A stretch of DNA of 64,000 nucleotides from Alicyclobacillus pomorum DSM 14955 (GCF_000472905.1 NZ_AXAR01000006.1:1-64000), one strand, 5' to 3'. Numbered from the stretch's first letter, positions 14,001 to 22,767 are shown. The notes: generated from the letters alone by a model not told the origin. Numbers and translations are program-made.

Positions 14001-14204
14001 ATGAGTATGACACCGTTAAAACGATTACTGTTCGAAAAACAATTGACGCATAGATGGCTTGCGCAACAAGTGGGGATGACTGAAACAGCGATAAGCCTTG
14101 TGATAAACGGAAAACGCGTCCCCTCATTGGAGAACGCGCTACGTATTGCAAAGGTATTGGAGACAAGTGTAGAGGCGTTGTGGGGATTTGTTATTGAGGA
14201 TTAA
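14001..14204 (+). CDS. Cro-like XRE regulator (67 aa)
   Basis: A 67-residue single-domain HTH protein: LLFEKQLTHRWLAQQVGMTE, TAISLVINGKRVPSLENALR, then IAKVLETSVEALWG. There is no ribosome site. A TAGAAT hexamer ends two bases before the ATG, so translation may be leaderless or begin within a longer transcript. It converges on the larger repressor at 14205-14681: the two stop codons are adjacent (14204/14205). Pairing with a second XRE protein and an excisionase suggests a lysogeny-type switch. Confidence 0.7.
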   Translation: MSMTPLKRLLFEKQLTHRWLAQQVGMTETAISLVINGKRVPSLENALRIAKVLETSVEALWGFVIED

Positions 14205-14681
14205 TCAATCAACCACGACATGTTTCGAATGCATAAAATCAATAAACTCCTTAATCGTCACCATTGCTTGCCGATCTCCTATAAGACTGATTTCGTACAA
14301 CTTCCGCGCCACATCCATCTGCTGATTGAGGATGAACGATGTAGTCTCTAGAGACTCCAAATCCATCGTTTGAAGTTGCTCAGACAGATTTGATACGTAC
14401 GCCGCCTTTAATTCCCGTCTGTGCTCCAATTCCCTCTCAATCTCTACCTGCATCTGCCGCTCAACCTCGTCAGGTACAAAACCGAAATAGTCCAAAACAG
14501 ACTCCTCGATGCCCAGTACATCCGCAATGCGTTTTGCTACATCATAGTCGGGACGTTTGACCAATCCGCGCTCCAATTGAGAAATGTAAGCCGATGACAT
14601 CCCCACTTGCCGCGACAACTCACGTGTTGAGAGTCCCTTTCCCTTCCGCTTGTGCTTTACCAACTGCCCGAAGTCGTCCAT
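14205..14681 (-). CDS. CI-like XRE repressor (158 aa)
   Basis: A 158-residue protein starting at ATG 14681 behind GAGGTGACGTT. Residues 5-62 form a canonical HTH (LVKHKRKGKGLSTRELSRQV, GMSSAYISQLERGLVKRPDY). A helical C-terminal domain of about 90 residues (ERQMQVEIERELEHRRELKAA, then FILNQQMDVARKLYEIS) probably mediates oligomerisation. It lacks the S24 protease fold of LexA-type repressors, so it would not self-cleave. It reads away from the excisionase, with a palindrome-bearing 130-bp intergenic region between. It probably represses the excisionase-integrase operon and itself. Confidence 0.75.
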   Translation of the reverse strand: MDDFGQLVKHKRKGKGLSTRELSRQVGMSSAYISQLERGLVKRPDYDVAKRIADVLGIEESVLDYFGFVPDEVERQMQVEIERELEHRRELKAAYVSNLSEQLQTMDLESLETTSFILNQQMDVARKLYEISLIGDRQAMVTIKEFIDFMHSKHVVVD

Positions 14682-14699
14682 AACGTCACCTCATATTGT

Positions 14700-14765
14700 A
14701 TAGTAATATGATACTGTATCATATAATAACTATTTACACAACACAAATGCGTATGATATAATACA
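14700..14765 (+). promoter_or_regulatory. Divergent promoter/operator of the repressor-excisionase switch
   Basis: A perfect 15-bp palindrome with a central base, atgatactgtatcat, lies at 14708-14722. A near-consensus promoter reads right: TTTACA at 14733-14738, an 18-bp spacer, TATAAT at 14757-14762, upstream of the excisionase. The repressor gene starts 19 bp to the left of 14700. The palindrome is the best operator candidate. Confidence 0.65.
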
Positions 14766-14815
14766 ACACGTAACGCACTATACATACTAAAACACTATAC
14801 AGGAAGGAGGGCAGC

Positions 14816-14998
14816 ATGGGTATGGGTGAACTGTTGACTTTGGCAGAGGTACAGGCAATCCTTAAAGTCGGTCGGTCTAAGGTATATTCTCTGGCCAACG
14901 AGCCAGGTTTCCCTGCCGTGAGGATCGGCCACCGTATTCGAGTGCCACGTGCAGCACTCGAACGGTGGATTAATGAAAAAATGACACAGGAGGCGTGA
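14816..14998 (+). CDS. Excisionase-type HTH DNA-binding protein (60 aa)
   Basis: A 60-residue HTH_17/MerR-like protein starting at ATG behind AGGAAGGAGGGCAGC. It reads LLTLAEVQAILKVGRSKVYS, then FPAVRIGHRIRVPRAALERW, the usual winged-helix layout of excisionase-family proteins (TLAEVA..L.VS..TVY, then GR..R.P...L..W). Such proteins bend DNA at attachment sites and steer integrase to excision. Its stop overlaps the start region of the integrase (GTGAGTATG), typical of xis-int pairs. The protein itself appears intact although its partner is not. Confidence 0.8.
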   Translation: MGMGELLTLAEVQAILKVGRSKVYSLANEPGFPAVRIGHRIRVPRAALERWINEKMTQEA

Positions 14999-15000
14999 GT

Positions 15001-15478
15001 ATGGGATCAGTCGTTAAGCGAGGGAAGAAATACGGAGCACGTGCCTACATCGGATTTAAGGATGGTAAAAGGCAGTATAAGTGGCTGGGCACATTCGACA
15101 CTGAACGCGAAGCAAAGCGGGCCATTCGCGAGGTTGAAAACGCAAAGGACATGGGGCGAGTATCAGGATTTCGAATTAGTTATTGCGCGTGAAGATGGTC
15201 GTCCAGTTTACTATCGCACCGTCGACAGTCAATGGCTGAAATGTATTAAGGACGCACGAGTCCCCCACATGGGCATACATGGATTGAGACACACCCATGC
15301 TTCAACACTCATCGCACAAGGTGTGCCGGTCAACGTCGTGAGCGAACGTTTGGGTCATGCACGAACAAGCATCACAATGGATATTTACGTCCACAGCAAC
15401 GACGAGCAACAACGTCAGGCAGCTAACTCGTTCGCGGCGACTATATTTGATGACAAATTCGTTGTGAATAAGGACTGA
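15001..15478 (+). pseudogene. Phage integrase with internal deletion
   Basis: The first frame (15001 to about 15152) encodes an AP2-like arm-binding domain: SVVKRGKKYGARAYIGFKDG, then KWLGTFDTEREAKRAIREVE. The next frame resumes as YQDFELVIAREDGRPVYYRT and holds the end of the catalytic domain: HGLRHTHASTLIAQGVPVNVV, SERLGHARTSITMDIYVH with the Tyr. The core-binding domain and the first part of the catalytic domain with its Arg are missing, about 200 residues compared with a normal phage integrase of about 380. The deletion also shifts the frame near 15152. It cannot be active. Its 3' end faces the tRNA cluster. Confidence 0.85.
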
Positions 15479-15520
15479 TGATCAATTGATGCGCAAACGA
15501 GACAATCAGAGATAAAGAAA

Positions 15521-15546
15521 ACGACCTCTCCACAACCGAGAAGTCG
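15521..15546 (-). terminator. Terminator of the tRNA cluster
   Basis: On the minus strand the stem acgacttctc / gagaggtcgt with a 6-base loop is followed by tttctttatc. It lies 22 bp beyond the 3' end of tRNA-Cys. It may also stop integrase transcripts from the left. Confidence 0.75.
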
Positions 15547-15567
15547 TCCGCATAAGGAATTGTCATT

Positions 15568-15641
<74 letters not shown>

Positions 15642-15650
15642 ATCGATATG

Positions 15651-15725
15651 TGGAGCGGAAGACGGGATTCGAACCCGCGACCCTCGCCTTGGCAAGGCGA
15701 TGCTCTACCCCTGAGCCACTTCCGC
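15651..15725 (-). tRNA. tRNA-Gly (GCC)
   Basis: The 75-nt cloverleaf on the minus strand has acceptor gcggaag / cttccgc, anticodon stem cgcctt-GCC-aaggcg, T loop ggttcgaatcc and encoded CCA. It lies 9 bp from tRNA-Cys. Confidence 0.93.
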
Positions 15726-15787
15726 ATCAGCTTGCTGTATGACCTGTTCAACCATCTCACTGTGGTACTTTCATCTGTCGTACCACG

Positions 15788-15863
<76 letters not shown>

Positions 15864-16003
15864 GCGCTTTAGGGGAACAGTGAAGACTATACAACATGCG
15901 TTCCTGCTCTGTCAACCGAACTTTCCAGTGGAGTTGCGGTTGTTACTTCAGCCTCAGAGCCGGCGGGTGCTTGCCATTGCTCCAACAGCACCCGCTCGCT
16001 GTT

Positions 16004-16078
16004 TGGTGGAACCGATGGGATTCGAACCCACAACCCCTGCGCTGCCAGCGCAGTGCTCTCCCATTGAGCTACGGTCCC
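16004..16078 (-). tRNA. tRNA-Ala (GGC)
   Basis: The 75-nt cloverleaf on the minus strand has anticodon stem ctgcgct-GGC-agcgcag, T loop ggttcgaatcc, acceptor gggaccg / cggttcc and encoded CCA. It is the first gene of the cluster. The 140-bp gap to tRNA-Phe contains the inverted repeat cgggtgc...gcacccg (about 15964-15995). Confidence 0.92.
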
Positions 16079-16214
16079 GCGGAATCAACGGCGTCAACAT
16101 CGCTTATTATACTGAGGTTTAGCACCAAAAATCAAGCAGAAAAATATGTAATTGAATTGGATGGTTTTGGACAACCTACAATCGTCAATTGCCAACCACG
16201 AGGAGGACGACGCC

Positions 16215-16700
16215 ATGAAAAAATGGGTGGTCAGTGTTACTACCTTGGCTTTTCTTGTCAGTACAACACCGAGCGTCTGGGCAGGTGATGGTCTTCAGCG
16301 ACCCTCACCGTCAGCAGATACAGCTACAGAGCCAACAGCCGGTGAATTCACCGGAGGCACCCCGGTCCATCACTGGGACATTCGCTCCAGTGTCCAAGTG
16401 TCACGACAGGAATTACGGGACGCCTACCTTGCGAGCCGCATCGCCTATACCCAAAAACTGCAGAAGTACGCGAAATGTGCCCCAGCACAGGCTAAGAAGG
16501 CGATTTCTACCGCCCACCCTGGCTCTAAAGTAGCCGACGTGCAACTGCGCAACATCCGAACCAGCCTCGTATATTTCGGGATGGCGGAAGACGGAGAATA
16601 CAGGTACCTGGTCGTCGTGGATGCCGGAAACGGCAAAGTACTTTTGGACAAACCCATTCCAACGCATCACGAGCGCGCATTCGCCGATAGAGACGAGTAA
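16215..16700 (+). CDS. Exported PepSY-like protein (161 aa)
   Basis: The protein starts at ATG 16215 behind GAGGAGGACGACGCC. A signal peptide is evident (KKWVVSVTTLAFLVSTTPSVWA, cleavage near residue 23). A Pro/Thr/Ser-rich linker follows. The C-terminal part (ISTAHPGSKVADVQLRN, LVYFGMAEDGEYRYLVVVDA GNGKVLLDK) has the PepSY pattern, including the closing DA-x-G-KVL. PepSY proteins are extracellular and often thought to restrain peptidases. It is transcribed alone, away from the tRNA cluster. The longer frame from 16152 would cover the ribosome site, so I reject it. Confidence 0.75.
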   Translation: MKKWVVSVTTLAFLVSTTPSVWAGDGLQRPSPSADTATEPTAGEFTGGTPVHHWDIRSSVQVSRQELRDAYLASRIAYTQKLQKYAKCAPAQAKKAISTAHPGSKVADVQLRNIRTSLVYFGMAEDGEYRYLVVVDAGNGKVLLDKPIPTHHERAFADRDE

Positions 16701-16736
16701 ACGTTCCCTCCACTGTCCTACGGGAACCCGTGAAAA

Positions 16737-16760
16737 AAGCGAGAGCTGGCGCTCTCGCTT
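16737..16760 (-). terminator. Terminator of speD
   Basis: Minus-strand gcgagagcgccagctctcgc is followed by ttttttc, 21 bp after the speD stop. Confidence 0.8.
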
Positions 16761-16780
16761 GCTGGGTTCCTCGTTTGGAC

Positions 16781-17164
16781 TTAGAGTGCTCGGACTTTCA
16801 CATCCTGCACTTGAATGGGTCCGACGCCTCTAGGAACTTCAATGGATTCCAGACGAGTAGCGCCGAGCTTCTTCGTAATGTAGTCACATGCCACGTTCGG
16901 ATCTATACGATCACCACAGGTGTAAACGTCGATGCTCGCGTATCCGTGTTCTGGAAAACTATGAATTGTCAGGTGCGACTCGGAAATAATCACGACGCCA
17001 CTGACACCTTGCGGTGCGAACTTGTGAAACGCAACTTCGCGAACCTCTGCACCAGCTTCCAGTGCCGCATTTACCATGATCCGTTCGATACCTTGCAAGT
17101 CGTTCAGAACTTCGGCGGGACAACCCCACAACTCGGCAATGACATGACGACCCATTGTGTCCAT
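16781..17164 (-). CDS. speD: S-adenosylmethionine decarboxylase proenzyme
   Basis: A 127-residue class 1B AdoMetDC, started at ATG 17164 behind [30 protein letters not shown] contains Ser63, the autocleavage site that becomes the pyruvoyl group. His68 and Cys83 (DVYTCGD) fall at the same numbers as the processing and proton-donor residues of the Thermotoga enzyme. The product, decarboxylated AdoMet, is the aminopropyl donor for spermidine synthesis in the cytoplasm. No speE is visible nearby. The gene has its own terminator and a 230-bp upstream region with several short inverted repeats, but no riboswitch I recognise. Confidence 0.92.
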   Translation of the reverse strand: MDTMGRHVIAELWGCPAEVLNDLQGIERIMVNAALEAGAEVREVAFHKFAPQGVSGVVIISESHLTIHSFPEHGYASIDVYTCGDRIDPNVACDYITKKLGATRLESIEVPRGVGPIQVQDVKVRAL

Positions 17165-17397
17165 ACCAAAAAATCCCCCTTTACAGAAAATAAGCCATGC
17201 CGCTTTCAGGCATGTGGAATCAGGCCCTTTCACCACGGGGGAAAGTTAGTCCTTCGAGGTCCTAACCCTTTAAGTGAAGGCGATTCCTTGACGAGCGCGT
17301 GGCACATTGTGCCCCGCCAGACATTACGACTGATAGTATAAGTCCATCAACGACAATTTGCAACAAGATTTTCTCCAGACCATAGAATTGGGTGCAA

Positions 17398-18051
17398 TTA
17401 CCCAAAATAGGCGAAGGCGAGTGCGACCGCTGTGAGTATCCCACAGCAGATAGCAATGACATTCACCTGCATACGGGCACGCTGTACAAAAAGCGCGGCG
17501 CACATGACACCCGTGACCAAACCGCCGACGTGCCCCGCAAGACTGACGCTCGGCGTCACCACATCGTACACCAGATTCAGCGCGAGAATGAAAATCAATT
17601 GGTTGCGCACGTTTTTGGTCAGAATGCCGCGCAAGGCCATGTACAACACAGCGCCAAACACCCCAAAGATAGCTCCGGACGCACCTGCGGAAACGGTCAT
17701 CGGACTGGTGATAGCGGTAGACAATAGGAACCCGATGAAGCCGGATAGCCAATACGTCACGAAATACTTGGCAGATCCGAACCAGACCTCCACCATCCGA
17801 AGCGACCACAGTGAAATCATATTGAGGACGATGTGGGTCGGGCTGGCATGTACAAACATCGCCGAGAGCAAGCGATACCAATCTCCACTGGTGACCAGAA
17901 CAGGCGCGCAGGCACCAGAAGCAACCAGGCCATACGCACCCAAGCCCCGCGGTAACTCCACCGCAAGAAACCACAGGATGTTGACAGCAATTATGACGTA
18001 CGTGACCGGAGTGTGAGCCGCACTGCGGTAGCGCACCCAAACCACCCCCAT
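17398..18051 (-). CDS. Rhomboid-family intramembrane serine protease
   Basis: A 217-residue protein with six predicted membrane helices. The catalytic pair is visible: Ser125 in GASGAIFG and His174 in AGHVGGLVTG. FVHASPTHIVLNM (residues 67-79) is the conserved N-terminal half-motif. Rhomboids cleave membrane proteins within or next to the lipid bilayer. An alternative start is a GTG four codons downstream, behind GGGGGTGG. The gene sits 30 bp downstream of the sugar epimerase on the same strand and could be co-transcribed, though function gives no obvious link. Confidence 0.88.
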   Translation of the reverse strand: MGVVWVRYRSAAHTPVTYVIIAVNILWFLAVELPRGLGAYGLVASGACAPVLVTSGDWYRLLSAMFVHASPTHIVLNMISLWSLRMVEVWFGSAKYFVTYWLSGFIGFLLSTAITSPMTVSAGASGAIFGVFGAVLYMALRGILTKNVRNQLIFILALNLVYDVVTPSVSLAGHVGGLVTGVMCAALFVQRARMQVNVIAICCGILTAVALAFAYFG

Positions 18052-18080
18052 CTCGTCGTGGGACAGATAACTCTTTCGGG

Positions 18081-18971
18081 TTACTGTGCGGCTCTGCGTA
18101 ACAGCTGTTCAAGTCCCGTGGACAGCGAAATCTTTGGTGCCCATTGCAGGATGTTCTTCACACCGGTTACATCGTAATAGCTGGAGTGGATGTCGCCCGG
18201 GCGCGGCGGCTTCTGTACCACTTCGAAAGATGTGGATACCAAGCTCCGCAACACGTCAATCAGGTCGTTGACGGAAACCGGAATTCCACTGCCGAGGTTC
18301 AAAAGGAACGACCCATCTTGTTCGATGGCAAGCGCGTTTGCACGTGCTACGTCTTCCACGTGTACGAAGTCGCGAACCTGTGTGCCGTCTCCGTACACCT
18401 CAATGCGCCCATGGCGCGTCACACCTTCGATAAACTTGGCAATCACGGCACCGCCTTCTGCAGATTGCCGTGGTCCATACACATTCCCATAGCGAAAAAT
18501 TGCGTAAGAAAACCATTGTTTGTAGAACCCGATAAGGTACTGTTCAACAGACCGCTTTGAGATGCCGTACGGAGACATGGGCACCACCGGCGCATCCTCC
18601 CCAATGGGCGGCGTTGCTGCATCGCCGTACACCGCTGCGGAAGATGCGAACAACACGCGGTCCACACCAAACTTGCGGCAAGCCTCGAACACCGACAGAG
18701 ATCCGCCAATATTCTGCTCCATATCCATCTGCGGGTTCGCGACCGACGCCGGAACGCTGATGTGTGCAGCGAGGTGAACGACGCGTTGTGGCCGCTCTTC
18801 CTGAAATACGGCTTGCAGGGCGTCCGAGTCTGTGACATCGACTGCATAGTACTTCTCTCCGTGGACAGCGGGCTGCAAATCGACGTTGACCACGTCGTGT
18901 CCGCGTGCCAACAGCGCCGAGACTGTGGCGGCCCCGATGAATCCACTTCCACCTGTTACGAGAACCTTCAT
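18081..18971 (-). CDS. NAD-dependent sugar epimerase/dehydratase (extended SDR)
   Basis: A 296-residue extended short-chain dehydrogenase. The Rossmann start is VLVTGGSGFIGAATVSALLA. The catalytic triad elements are Ser (FASSAAVYG), Tyr and Lys (SPYGISKRSVE). The nearest well-known relatives are UDP-glucose 4-epimerases, but substrate cannot be told from sequence. It overlaps the upstream glycosyltransferase by 4 bp (ATGA), so the two are translationally coupled. Together they probably make a surface glycan or modify a cell-wall polymer. Confidence 0.85.
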   Translation of the reverse strand: MKVLVTGGSGFIGAATVSALLARGHDVVNVDLQPAVHGEKYYAVDVTDSDALQAVFQEERPQRVVHLAAHISVPASVANPQMDMEQNIGGSLSVFEACRKFGVDRVLFASSAAVYGDAATPPIGEDAPVVPMSPYGISKRSVEQYLIGFYKQWFSYAIFRYGNVYGPRQSAEGGAVIAKFIEGVTRHGRIEVYGDGTQVRDFVHVEDVARANALAIEQDGSFLLNLGSGIPVSVNDLIDVLRSLVSTSFEVVQKPPRPGDIHSSYYDVTGVKNILQWAPKISLSTGLEQLLRRAAQ

Positions 18972-20107
18972 ATCATTTCACGCTCCTTGGCCAGATGTCG
19001 CTGGGCGCCGAGCACTTGTTCGTACCCGTCCAGGTAGGCCTGTAACATCTTTTCCGGTGTATATTCAGGGATAATGCGCTCGGCAAACGCCCGTGCAAGG
19101 CGTTGTGCGATGTCTGGGTGCTCGAACAGGTCATCCGCCACTTCAGCCAGCGCAGTGGCATCGCCAACAGGGAAACACCGCCCCGTCTCGCCATCCAACA
19201 GGAGGCGCGTCAAGCCGGGGATGCTTGTCCCGATGTTGGGGACACCAAGCCACCCCGCCTCGAGCACAGAGAACGGCGTGCCTTCACTGTGCGACGCGAG
19301 GACATGGATATCCAACGCCGCGTAAAACTCGAGCACATTGTCGATGAACCCAAGAAAGTGAACGCGGTCGCGAACGCCAAGTTCATCGACGAGTTGCTCC
19401 AAGGGCTGGCGCTGCTCTCCATCTCCAGCGACGACCAGATGAGCGTTTGCCGTTCGCATCTTGGGGACTGCGCGAATGATGGTGCCGATGTCCTTCACCG
19501 GATCGAACCGCGCAGCTATGCCGAGCAGCGGAGTCCCTTCGGGCAAGTTCAACTGTCGGCGAAGTGCCAAGCGGTACGCGGATTTATCCCGTTCTAAAGG
19601 TTTCAAGGAAATGCCGTTGGGCACGTACAACACGCGCGACGTAGGAAAAAACTCGCCGAACATCGGGTGCACGACAAACACCCCGTCACTGTGTGCTACG
19701 CACCAGTGGTTCAGCCGAGTCAGGATCAACGTCTTCCAACGGCTGGACAGGAAGTCTTTGTAAGGGTTACTGTGCACAGTCGTGACCCACTGGTTGCGCC
19801 CCGAACGCGATGCGAGGTACGCCAGCACGTTTAAGCGGGGCCCGTGCGCATGCAAGATCACCGGCTGAGTCCTCTGTTTTATGTACTTACGAAGGGCGGA
19901 TACGGCCGCCCAAGGACTGCTTGGGAAGACAACCGTCGTCACGCCTTGGGACTTCGTGCGATCCACCAACGGGCCGTCCCCCACAAATCCAAAGCAAAAA
20001 TAGGGTTGAAGCCCGCGTTCGCGAACCACAGCTGCAAGCGTTGCGATATGTGATGCCGCTCCACCTCGTTCATTGCCGGCAGCGAACACGAGTACTTGGT
20101 AGTTCAT
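18968..20107 (-). CDS. Family 4-type glycosyltransferase (GT-B fold)
   Basis: A 379-residue GT-B enzyme. The N-terminal domain has ERGGAASHIATLA. The C-terminal domain carries GIAARFDPVKDIGTIIRAVP, the sugar-nucleotide site HVLASHSEGTPFSVLEAGWL and GVPNIGT, all typical of GT4. It transfers a sugar from a nucleotide donor, probably on the cytoplasmic face of the membrane. Its start overlaps the stop of the 20107-20412 gene (TAATG) and its end overlaps the epimerase, giving a three-gene coupled operon. Confidence 0.88.
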   Translation of the reverse strand: MNYQVLVFAAGNERGGAASHIATLAAVVRERGLQPYFCFGFVGDGPLVDRTKSQGVTTVVFPSSPWAAVSALRKYIKQRTQPVILHAHGPRLNVLAYLASRSGRNQWVTTVHSNPYKDFLSSRWKTLILTRLNHWCVAHSDGVFVVHPMFGEFFPTSRVLYVPNGISLKPLERDKSAYRLALRRQLNLPEGTPLLGIAARFDPVKDIGTIIRAVPKMRTANAHLVVAGDGEQRQPLEQLVDELGVRDRVHFLGFIDNVLEFYAALDIHVLASHSEGTPFSVLEAGWLGVPNIGTSIPGLTRLLLDGETGRCFPVGDATALAEVADDLFEHPDIAQRLARAFAERIIPEYTPEKMLQAYLDGYEQVLGAQRHLAKEREMI

Positions 20108-20412
20108 TAGGACGGTCGATTCCCCTGTTTGGTATGTTCCTGGACGTACTCGGCCATGTCCGCTTCGTCAAAGTGAATGCTCTCGCGGTTGAGAAGCAGG
20201 AAATCAATCGACGCGCCCACTTGCTCCGCGGCGAAGCCAAGGATGTGGTGACGGCGCTGCGTCGGCTCCGGCCAGTAGTCCGCAAAGTATTTATCCAACT
20301 GATTAAACTGTTCCACGGTCAATCCAGGCACCAGTTGTACAAACGCCTCAAGTGGCAGTTCCAAAATGTCGTAGTTCTTGCCACCATACTCAATGTTTAG
20401 ACCTAGCCGCAT
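20107..20412 (-). CDS. Hypothetical protein heading the glycan operon (101 aa)
   Basis: A 101-residue soluble acidic protein (LGLNIEYGGKNYDILELPLEA, then LTVEQFNQLDKYFADYWPEP). It is predicted mostly helical with no membrane segment. I do not recognise a family. It overlaps the glycosyltransferase start by one or two bases, so it is co-expressed with it and may act in the same pathway. Confidence 0.6.
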   Translation of the reverse strand: MRLGLNIEYGGKNYDILELPLEAFVQLVPGLTVEQFNQLDKYFADYWPEPTQRRHHILGFAAEQVGASIDFLLLNRESIHFDEADMAEYVQEHTKQGNRPS

Positions 20413-20632
20413 GAGGTCACTTCCTCTCCATCAACTGCCCTGTTTCGCTACTCAGTATAACGAAAGCCGGAACGTCAAACAAATCAATGGTGACAAGTCA
20501 ACGACATTTCCACAAAACCACCATAATGCGTGGACTTTCGCCCCGAATCGTACTTTTCCTTTCTTGGTCTGGGGAATACAATACAAATTGAGTCCAGCTT
20601 TCTACTGCCATTCTAGACGGAGGAATGATTGG

Positions 20633-21481
20633 ATGAACTCACTGAAAACCTGGCTGCTTATGGGCGTGCTAACGGTCATTTTGGTGCTGTTTGGACGACT
20701 TATTGGCGGTTACCACGGGATGATTTTCTTTCTCATCCTGTCCATCGCGATGAATTTTATCGGCTACTGGACGAGCGGTTCCGTCGCCATTGCAATGACA
20801 GGTTCGCGGCCTGTCTCCGAAGCGGAACTGCCAGAGGTATACGCCATGGTGCGCAGACTCGCACACAACGCCGGCCTCCCAATGCCTGAGATCTACCTGA
20901 CTCCCTCCCCGCAGCCGAACGCGTTCGCGACGGGGCGCAACCCGAGACACGCGAAAGTGGCTGTGACAGAAGGGATTTTGAGGGCGTTGTCGCCGCGCGA
21001 ACTCGAAGGGGTACTCGCACACGAAATGGCTCACGTCAAGAACCGCGATATCCTGATTAGTTCCATGGCTGCGATGCTCGCCGGCGTCATCACGTCTATC
21101 GCCAATATGATGCAGTGGGCGATGATGTTCGGTTTTGGCGGGCGAGACGACGAAGACCGGGGCAATGTCATCGCTGAAATCGCGATGATGATCTTGGCGC
21201 CCATCGCGGCTACGTTGATACAACTCGCCATTTCGAGAACGAGAGAGTTTAAAGCTGACGCGGTAGGCGCCCGACTCATGGGCGATCCAAACCCGCTCGC
21301 GGACGCACTGGAGCGCCTCGAGGCGTATGCATTCCGAATCCCCGGGGATTTCAATCCAGCGACGTCCCACATGTTCATTGTGAACCCATTTCGCGGCGAG
21401 TCGATTGTCCGCTTGTTCAGCACACACCCCTCCACAGAGGAACGTGTGCGCAGACTGCGCAACATGCGCGTCCTTGGCTAA
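20633..21481 (+). CDS. htpX: Membrane zinc metalloprotease HtpX
   Basis: A 282-residue M48 protease with ATG behind GACGGAGGAATGATTGG. Two N-terminal membrane helices precede the catalytic domain. The zinc motif is HEMAHVKNRD (His, His) and the third ligand is in TREFKADAVGARL (Glu). Two further helices flank AEIAMMILAPIAATLIQLA. HtpX degrades misfolded membrane proteins, with its active site on the cytoplasmic side. It is monocistronic, and the bidirectional terminator at 21507-21541 separates it from the convergent efflux operon. Length and motifs match the family. Confidence 0.93.
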   Translation: MNSLKTWLLMGVLTVILVLFGRLIGGYHGMIFFLILSIAMNFIGYWTSGSVAIAMTGSRPVSEAELPEVYAMVRRLAHNAGLPMPEIYLTPSPQPNAFATGRNPRHAKVAVTEGILRALSPRELEGVLAHEMAHVKNRDILISSMAAMLAGVITSIANMMQWAMMFGFGGRDDEDRGNVIAEIAMMILAPIAATLIQLAISRTREFKADAVGARLMGDPNPLADALERLEAYAFRIPGDFNPATSHMFIVNPFRGESIVRLFSTHPSTEERVRRLRNMRVLG

Positions 21482-21506
21482 CCAGAATCTCATCCGATAC
21501 AGTGGC

Positions 21507-21541
21507 AAGCCCTTGGAGTCGACCAGCGACACCAAGGGCTT
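21507..21541. terminator. Bidirectional terminator
   Basis: The stem aagcccttgg / ccaagggctt has T-rich flanks on both strands. It lies between the convergent htpX and macB-like permease genes. Confidence 0.8.
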
Positions 21542-21555
21542 GTTTGTTCAGGGAG

Positions 21556-22767
21556 TCATTCGTACCGCAACGCGTCAATCGGATTCAATTTCGACGCCTT
21601 GTTGGCGGGGTACAGCCCGCAGAGCACGCCAATGACCACAGAAAAGAAAAACCCGATGACAACCGCTTGCCACGACACCACGGACGGCAGCGGCGTGAAC
21701 CAATGAATCAGCCACGACGCCGAAATGCCGAGTAAAATCCCGATGGCGCCACCCATCACCGTTATCATCACGGACTCAAGCAAAAATTGAACCAAAATGG
21801 CCGCGCGCGTCGCTCCAAGTGACATCCGAATGCCAATTTCCTCCGTGCGCTCCGTAACCGATACCAGCATGATGTTCATGACGCCGACGCCGCCCACAAT
21901 CAGTGCGATACCGGCAACGGCTCCAATCACCAGGGTCAGAATGGACGTCACCGTGCCGACCGTTTTTTCAATGCCCACCAGAAACCCGCTGCTGTCGATG
22001 AACGCATCCGCGTTGTGCGCGTGGATATTCAGCGCGGTGACAATGCGCCGCGCTAAGTCGGCCTTATCCGTACCAGGTGTCACCAGCACGTCCATCTCGG
22101 AAATGTTCCACCAAGGAAATAGGTCCTTGCACGTGGTCGCTGGCATGTACAGGTAGTCCGAGCCGAAAAACGTGGCGAGCAGATTGAACTGATTCGATAC
22201 GGCCACGCCGACGACCTGAACTGGCTGGCCTCCGACTTTCACCACTTGTCCGATGGCAGATGCATCATTGCCAAACAGCTTCTGCGCCAGCGAATGGCTC
22301 ACCACACCGACGCGCCGATGAGCCAGTACATCGATGCTGGTGAACATGCGGCCAGTCACGACGTCAAAGTTGGCCAGGTCGTTCAAGTCGTTCGGACCGC
22401 CTTCAATGGACGTGTTCACCGCTTTATCGCGGAATGCCACGTTGCCTTGGCCACTGAGCGTATAAGAGACGTCCGCTACCCCGTGAAACTGCCGTGCGAT
22501 GAAAAAATCCTCATCAGAGAACGACAGCACCTGCCCTGGTTGCGGCAATCCAGGCTGAACGACCTCCTTCGGCAGAATCTCCACCGTTTGTTGTGCTCGC
22601 TGGCTCTCAATCACGTCAATAATGGCAGACTTCCCGCCTTGGCCGATGGCGACAATGGCAATGATGGACGCCACCCCGATGAGGATACCCAACATGGTTA
22701 GAAACGCCCGCAACTTGTTTGCGGAAAGGGAATCCCACGCCGAAGCCAACATTTCCCCGATATTCAT
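21556..22767 (-). CDS. MacB/FtsX-family ABC transporter permease
   Basis: A 403-residue permease with the MacB layout: one N-terminal helix (LRAFLTMLGILIGVASIIAIV), a large extracytoplasmic domain of about 220 residues, and three C-terminal helices (VMNIMLVSVTERTEEIGIRM, then the last helix and LNPIDALRYE). The motif VTERTEEIGIRMSLGA is the FtsX-domain signature. With the ATPase and adaptor upstream it forms a tripartite-like exporter of the type found in Gram-positive bacteria for antimicrobial peptides or macrolides. It overlaps the ATPase gene by 4 bp. Confidence 0.9.
   Translation of the reverse strand: MNIGEMLASAWDSLSANKLRAFLTMLGILIGVASIIAIVAIGQGGKSAIIDVIESQRAQQTVEILPKEVVQPGLPQPGQVLSFSDEDFFIARQFHGVADVSYTLSGQGNVAFRDKAVNTSIEGGPNDLNDLANFDVVTGRMFTSIDVLAHRRVGVVSHSLAQKLFGNDASAIGQVVKVGGQPVQVVGVAVSNQFNLLATFFGSDYLYMPATTCKDLFPWWNISEMDVLVTPGTDKADLARRIVTALNIHAHNADAFIDSSGFLVGIEKTVGTVTSILTLVIGAVAGIALIVGGVGVMNIMLVSVTERTEEIGIRMSLGATRAAILVQFLLESVMITVMGGAIGILLGISASWLIHWFTPLPSVVSWQAVVIGFFFSVVIGVLCGLYPANKASKLNPIDALRYE

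Noticed and set aside
17165-17397. SAM-type riboswitch upstream of speD
   Set aside because: Short inverted repeats exist, but no conserved SAM aptamer elements are seen.
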